A DNA stretch of 64,000 bases, from the NCBI GenBank assembly GCA_022824925.1, contig JAJDYW010000004.1, positions 1 through 64,000 of the forward strand, given 5' to 3'. Shown here in pieces: positions 60,868 through 64,000 of the stretch; the first letter of the stretch is position 1; each line of letters opens with the position of its first letter. A program made the translations under genes and the position numbers. The DNA comes from Dehalococcoidia bacterium (GTDB lineage: Bacteria; Chloroflexota; Dehalococcoidia; Tepidiformales; Tepidiformaceae). A model generated the notes under the pieces. That model saw only the letters and a program-made list of their open reading frames with translations, did not search any database and was not told where the DNA came from.

Positions 60868-61175
60868 TCCTCTTCCCAGTCGCTAAAGGGAATCTCCCTG
60901 GGCGGGTCGCGACGGTCGGGCAGTTCCAGATTCACGCCGCGAGGCATGTTCTCGACGAGCCACCTGCCCATCGGCATCTCCTCGGGAACGCGCCGGCGCC
61001 ACTCGAGGTCGTGCGTACGGACCTGCCACTCCCGCTCGGGAACGACGACGAAGGACTTGCGAAGGCCGATCCGCTGCGGGCCCTCCTCCTCGGCGAGGCG
61101 GAGGATCTCGGAGAGTTTCGCCTTCGCCTCCGCGACGGTCCAGGTCCGTGGCGTCTCCGGCTGCTGGGTCGTCAT
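60864..61175 (-). CDS. Phd/YefM-type antitoxin of the VapC
   Basis: A 103-residue protein. W-T-V-A-E-A-K-A-K-L-S-E-I-L-R is the Phd DNA-binding start, then G-P-Q-R-I-G-L-R-K-S-F-V-V-V. The acidic tail (P-F-S-D-W-E-E-E) would bind the toxin. GGAGG lies before the ATG. A 27-bp palindrome is 14 bases upstream. Confidence 0.87.
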   Translation of the reverse strand: MTTQQPETPRTWTVAEAKAKLSEILRLAEEEGPQRIGLRKSFVVVPEREWQVRTHDLEWRRRVPEEMPMGRWLVENMPRGVNLELPDRRDPPREIPFSDWEEE

Positions 61176-61189
61176 GGCGCCTCCTGATA

Positions 61190-61216
61190 TGGACTAGTCT
61201 AGTCTAGACTAGTCCA
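61190..61216 (-). promoter_or_regulatory. Palindromic operator/promoter of the toxin-antitoxin pair
   Basis: GGACTAGTCTAG and its exact reverse complement CTAGACTAGTCC flank one central base, and an extra T/A pair extends it to 27 bp. On the minus strand TAGACT, the common -10 form here, occurs within it, so a repressor bound there would block the promoter. It ends 14 bases before the antitoxin ATG. Confidence 0.75.
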
Positions 61217-61266
61217 GTTTTCCGGGAACAGGTCCGGGAAGACCTGTCGCGGGTGGACCGGCCCCT

Positions 61267-62361
61267 TTAGGCCGTGGCCTTCGCGGGGGTTTCGGCGAGG
61301 AGGCGCTCGACGACGTCGAGGGCGGCGGCGATGTCCTCCTGCGTGAAGTAGCCCAGGTGGCCGACCCGGAAGATCTTGCCGCGCAGGGTCTGCTGGCCGC
61401 CGCCGAGGACAACGCCGTACTCCTCGCGCGCGCGCCTGGCGATGGCGGGGCCGTCGACATCGTCTGGCCAGCGGACGGCGGTAACGGTGTCGGAGGCGAA
61501 GCGCTCGTCGTGCGCGAAGAGCTCAAGCCCCATGGCGCGGACGCGGTCGCGCGTGTACCGGGCGACGGCGTGGTGGCGGCTGTAGATGCCCTCCAGGCCC
61601 TCGGCGCGGAGCGACTGGAAGGCCTTGTCGAGGCCGTAGAAGATGGAGAGGGCGGGCGTCCAGGGTGTCTGCTCGTTCTCGATCGAGGAGCGCGCGCGGG
61701 CGAGGTCGAAGTAGAAGCGCGGCATCGTGGAGGAGGCGTTCGCCGCCCAGGCGCGCTCGCTGAGCCAGACGAAGGCGAGTCCGGGCGGCGCCATCCAGCC
61801 CTTCTGCGAGCCGCTCACGAGGACGTCGATGCCCCAGCGCTCGGCCGGGCAGGGGATGGAGGAGACACTGCTGACCCCATCGACGATGAGCAGGGGGCCG
61901 CGCTCGCGGACCACCCCGGCGATGGCCTCGAGGGGGTTGGTGACGCCGGTCGAGGTCTCGTTGTGGGTGACGAGCACGGCCTTGATGGAGGGGTCCGCGT
62001 CTAGACGGCGGGCGACCTCGGCGGGGTCGGCGGCGGCGCCCCACTCGAGCTCGTAGCGCTCGACCTCGGCGCCGTAGGTCTCGGCGATGGAGCCGAGCCG
62101 GTTTCCGAAGACGCCGATGGAGACGCTGAGGACGCGGTCGCCGGGGCTGAGCACGTTGACGACGGCGGCCTCAAGGCCCCCGGTCCCGGAGGCGCTCACG
62201 GTGAGCACATCGGTGGACACGCCGAAGACCCAGTTCAGCCCCTCGGTAACGCGCTTGAGAATCGCCGCGAACTCGGGTCCGCGGTGGTTCATCATGGGTC
62301 CGCCGACGGCTTCGAGGACGTCGTCGGGGCACGGCGTGGGTCCAGGGATGCGCAGGTTCAC
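61267..62361 (-). CDS. Class V aminotransferase (alanine-glyoxylate / phosphoserine type)
   Basis: A 364-residue PLP enzyme. M-N-L-R-I-P-G-P-T-P, the S-A-S-G-T-G-G-L-E-A loop, V-D-G-V-S-S-V, and the PLP lysine in S-G-S-Q-K-G-W-M. Members transfer amino groups among alanine, serine, glyoxylate and pyruvate; in several bacteria and archaea a relative beside serA serves as phosphoserine aminotransferase. That is a plausible role here, but sequence alone does not prove it. A GTG start. Confidence 0.9.
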   Translation of the reverse strand: MNLRIPGPTPCPDDVLEAVGGPMMNHRGPEFAAILKRVTEGLNWVFGVSTDVLTVSASGTGGLEAAVVNVLSPGDRVLSVSIGVFGNRLGSIAETYGAEVERYELEWGAAADPAEVARRLDADPSIKAVLVTHNETSTGVTNPLEAIAGVVRERGPLLIVDGVSSVSSIPCPAERWGIDVLVSGSQKGWMAPPGLAFVWLSERAWAANASSTMPRFYFDLARARSSIENEQTPWTPALSIFYGLDKAFQSLRAEGLEGIYSRHHAVARYTRDRVRAMGLELFAHDERFASDTVTAVRWPDDVDGPAIARRAREEYGVVLGGGQQTLRGKIFRVGHLGYFTQEDIAAALDVVERLLAETPAKATA

Positions 62362-62440
62362 GGCTCTGTTCCAGTGAGGTTCTTCCCGCGGATTCTCCCG
62401 CAGAGTGCGCGTACGAACACGAACCGGGGGGGATGCGCGT

Positions 62441-62446
62441 TAAGAT
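62441..62446 (+). promoter_or_regulatory. -10 element predicting a leaderless selA mRNA
   Basis: TAAGAT, six bases (CGCAGC), then ATG at 62453. Confidence 0.5.
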
Positions 62447-62452
62447 CGCAGC

Positions 62453-63829
62453 ATGTCATCAGCATTTCGGTCGATCCCGAGCGTGGATGCGGTGCTCGGC
62501 GAACTGGGGGGGAACGGCTCGTGGCCGCGCGCGCTCGCCGTCGAGGCCGTGCGGACCGCGATCGCGCAGGCGCGGGAGGCCGTGCGCGAGGGCGGACCCT
62601 CGCCGGACCTCGCGACGATCACGGCGGAGGCGGAGGCGATCCTGGCAGGGCTGGCGCGGCCCTCGCTGCGGCGGGTGGTGAACGCGTCGGGGGTCATCCT
62701 GCAGACGAACCTCGGGCGGGCGCCCTTGAGCGAGCGGGCGATGGCGGCGATGGCGGAGGCGGCGAGCGACTACACGAACCTCGAGTTCGACCTGGACGAG
62801 GGGAGCCGGGGAAGCCGCCACGAGCACGTGCGCGATCTGCTGCGGCGGACGACGGGGGCCGAGGACGGGCTGGCCGTGAACAACAACGCTGCCGCCCTGC
62901 TGATGGCGTTGCAGGTATTCGCGCAGGGGCTTGAGGTCATCGTCTCGCGCGGGGAGGCGGTGGAGATCGGGGGGCGCTTCCGGATCCCCGACGTGCTGCG
63001 GCAGAGCGGGGCGCGGCTGGTGGAGGTGGGAACCACGAACCGGACATACGTCGACGACTACGCGGAGGCCATCACGGACGAGACGGCGGCCATCCTGCGG
63101 GTTCATCGTTCGAACTTCCAGGTGACCGGCTTCACGGCGCGGCCGGAGCTCGGGGAGCTGGCCAGGCTGGCGCACGAGCACGGTGCGCTGCTGCTCGACG
63201 ACCTCGGGAGCGGCTGCCTCGTGGAGACGGCCGAGTACGGCGTCGGGCACGAACCAACGGTGCGGGAGAGCCTCGCCGGCGGGGCGGACCTCGCGCTATT
63301 CAGCGGGGACAAGCTGCTGGGCGGCCCGCAGTGCGGGCTGATCGTGGGGCGCGGCGACCTCGTGGCGACGCTGCGCCGCCACCCGCTGGCGCGCGCCCTG
63401 CGCGTCGACAAGCTCACGATCGCGGCGCTCAACGCGACGCTCATGGCCTACGTGGCGGGCACCGAGCGCGAGGAGATCCCGGTGTGGCGGATGCTGGCGC
63501 TGGAGCGGGAGCAGCTGGAGCCACGGGCACGGGCCTGGGCGGAGGCGGCAGGAGCCGGGGGGCGGGTGGTCGAGTCGCGGACGATGATCGGGGGCGGGGC
63601 GGCGCCGGGGGCGGGGCGCACCTCGTGGTGCGCGGCGCTGCGGCCGGAGCGGGGGGCGGAGTGGCTGGCGCGAGCGCTGCGCGAGGCGGAACCGCCGATC
63701 GTGGCGCGCGTGGAGGGCGGCGAGGCGCTGCTCGACCCGCGAACCGTGTCGGAGGGCGACGACGGCCACGTCGCTGCCACGATCGGGGGGCTCATGGGGC
63801 CCGGCAGTTCCGCCGACTCACAACCGTAA
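62453..63829 (+). CDS. selA: L-seryl-tRNA(Sec) selenium transferase
   Basis: A 458-residue PLP enzyme that makes selenocysteinyl-tRNA. It has S-L-R-R-V-V-N-A-S-G-V-I-L-Q-T-N-L-G-R, T-N-L-E-F-D-L-D-E-G-S-R-G, V-N-N-N-A-A-A, and the PLP lysine in F-S-G-D-K-L-L-G-G-P-Q. The length is normal. It implies selenocysteine use; selB, selD and tRNA-Sec are not in the window. Confidence 0.95.
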   Translation: MSSAFRSIPSVDAVLGELGGNGSWPRALAVEAVRTAIAQAREAVREGGPSPDLATITAEAEAILAGLARPSLRRVVNASGVILQTNLGRAPLSERAMAAMAEAASDYTNLEFDLDEGSRGSRHEHVRDLLRRTTGAEDGLAVNNNAAALLMALQVFAQGLEVIVSRGEAVEIGGRFRIPDVLRQSGARLVEVGTTNRTYVDDYAEAITDETAAILRVHRSNFQVTGFTARPELGELARLAHEHGALLLDDLGSGCLVETAEYGVGHEPTVRESLAGGADLALFSGDKLLGGPQCGLIVGRGDLVATLRRHPLARALRVDKLTIAALNATLMAYVAGTEREEIPVWRMLALEREQLEPRARAWAEAAGAGGRVVESRTMIGGGAAPGAGRTSWCAALRPERGAEWLARALREAEPPIVARVEGGEALLDPRTVSEGDDGHVAATIGGLMGPGSSADSQP

Positions 63830-63839
63830 CGCGCGGTCG

Positions 63840-63869
63840 TTGACCCCCTCGGAAACCGGGGCGTACAGT
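63840..63869 (+). promoter_or_regulatory. Sigma70-type promoter of rex
   Basis: TTGACC (63840-63845), an 18-base spacer, TACAGT (63864-63869). Predicted start about 63876, giving a leader of about 75 bases. Confidence 0.6.
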
Positions 63870-63881
63870 GCGGCCATCCCT

Positions 63882-63899
63882 GTGTTCGATTTTTCACAA
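63882..63899 (+). promoter_or_regulatory. Candidate Rex operator
   Basis: The right half is exactly TTCACAA, as in the known Rex box (TTGTGAA-N4-TTCACAA). The left half, GTGTTCG, keeps three of seven bases. It lies just downstream of the predicted rex transcription start, a position suited to autorepression when NADH is high. Confidence 0.5.
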
Positions 63900-63949
63900 C
63901 CGGAGTTCGTGGAGCGAGCCGGTCCAGGCAGGAGGGGCGGACGGACCCC

Positions 63950-64000
63950 ATGACATCGGACATCCCCGAGGTTGTCATCAACCGGCTGCCACTGTACGCA
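63950..64000 (+). CDS. rex: Redox-sensing transcriptional repressor Rex (5' part only)
   Basis: Only the first 17 codons lie in the window: MTSDIPEVVINRLPLYA, the standard Rex opening (I-P-x-x-V-I-x-R-L-P-x-Y). Rex represses fermentation and respiration genes until NADH rises. GGAGG is at 63930-63935. The rest runs off the end. Confidence 0.85.
   Translation, partial: MTSDIPEVVINRLPLYA

Noticed and set aside
62362..62452. A riboswitch or T-box upstream of the aminotransferase or selA
   Set aside because: The gap is too short and has no recognisable conserved core.

Overview
The window is very GC-rich bacterial chromosome, densely packed, with genes on both strands and no intergenic gap above 300 bases. 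The gene set (Ycf45-like AAA/R3H protein, AIM24 protein, VWA protein, DUF1015, PAC2 protein, a selA-rex junction, rpsF-ssb-rpsR, ABC-2 exporters, Ser/Thr biosynthesis beside lipoproteins) and the signal-peptide and lipobox style suggest a Chloroflexota-like organism, possibly near Dehalococcoidia. That placement is inference from gene content; there is no rRNA here. No phage, insertion sequence, CRISPR array or replication origin was seen.

Layout. 1-14.3 kb: VWA protein, AIM24 protein, acyl-CoA dehydrogenase, a nuclease-ATL fusion with a separate ATL, a flavin/F420 protein, pdxT, Ycf45/R3H ATPase, tmk, a frameshifted MFS transporter, a ResA/ResB cytochrome c pair and an orphan Phd antitoxin. 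Three copies of a multi-hairpin intergenic repeat lie here, two of them bracketing the nuclease-ATL genes. 14.3-22.7 kb: prs with a methylmalonyl-CoA mutase subunit, trmH, an ArsI-like dioxygenase, two transporters, an alcohol dehydrogenase and a His-rich membrane protein. 22.7-30 kb: acyl-CoA ligase, cytochrome P450, a four-gene double ABC-2 exporter operon and a PAC2 protein. 30-32 kb: a small, less GC-rich accessory islet (AbrB/VapC toxin-antitoxin plus a secreted LRR protein). 32-46.7 kb: xdhC, glyA, rpsF-ssb-rpsR, a SurA-like protein, hom, a coiled-coil gene, thrC, rdgB, an EF-G paralogue and an exonuclease-helicase DinG. 46.7-56 kb: a small zinc protein, pyrD, tRNA-Pro(UGG), lipoproteins, threonine aldolase, a response regulator, comEC, rph and a HIT protein. 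56-64 kb: a DUF5678-like/retropepsin-like pair, DUF1015, GNAT, serA, a VapBC-type module, a class V aminotransferase, selA and the first 17 codons of rex.

Themes. Amino-acid metabolism recurs (hom-thrC, glyA, threonine aldolase, serA with an aminotransferase that could be its transaminase partner). Most cotranscribed genes overlap by ATGA or GTGA.

Three patterns stand out. (1) Nine starts sit exactly six bases after a TANNNT hexamer, which predicts leaderless mRNAs. (2) Four genes (pdxT, a DMT transporter, a 145-residue unknown and serA) are preceded by a 10-15 residue reading frame whose stop codon overlaps their start codon. (3) A modular hairpin repeat keeps its linkers but varies its stems with compensating changes. 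The most novel protein candidate is the PDDEXK nuclease fused to an alkyltransferase-like domain at 4478-5791, next to a stand-alone ATL.
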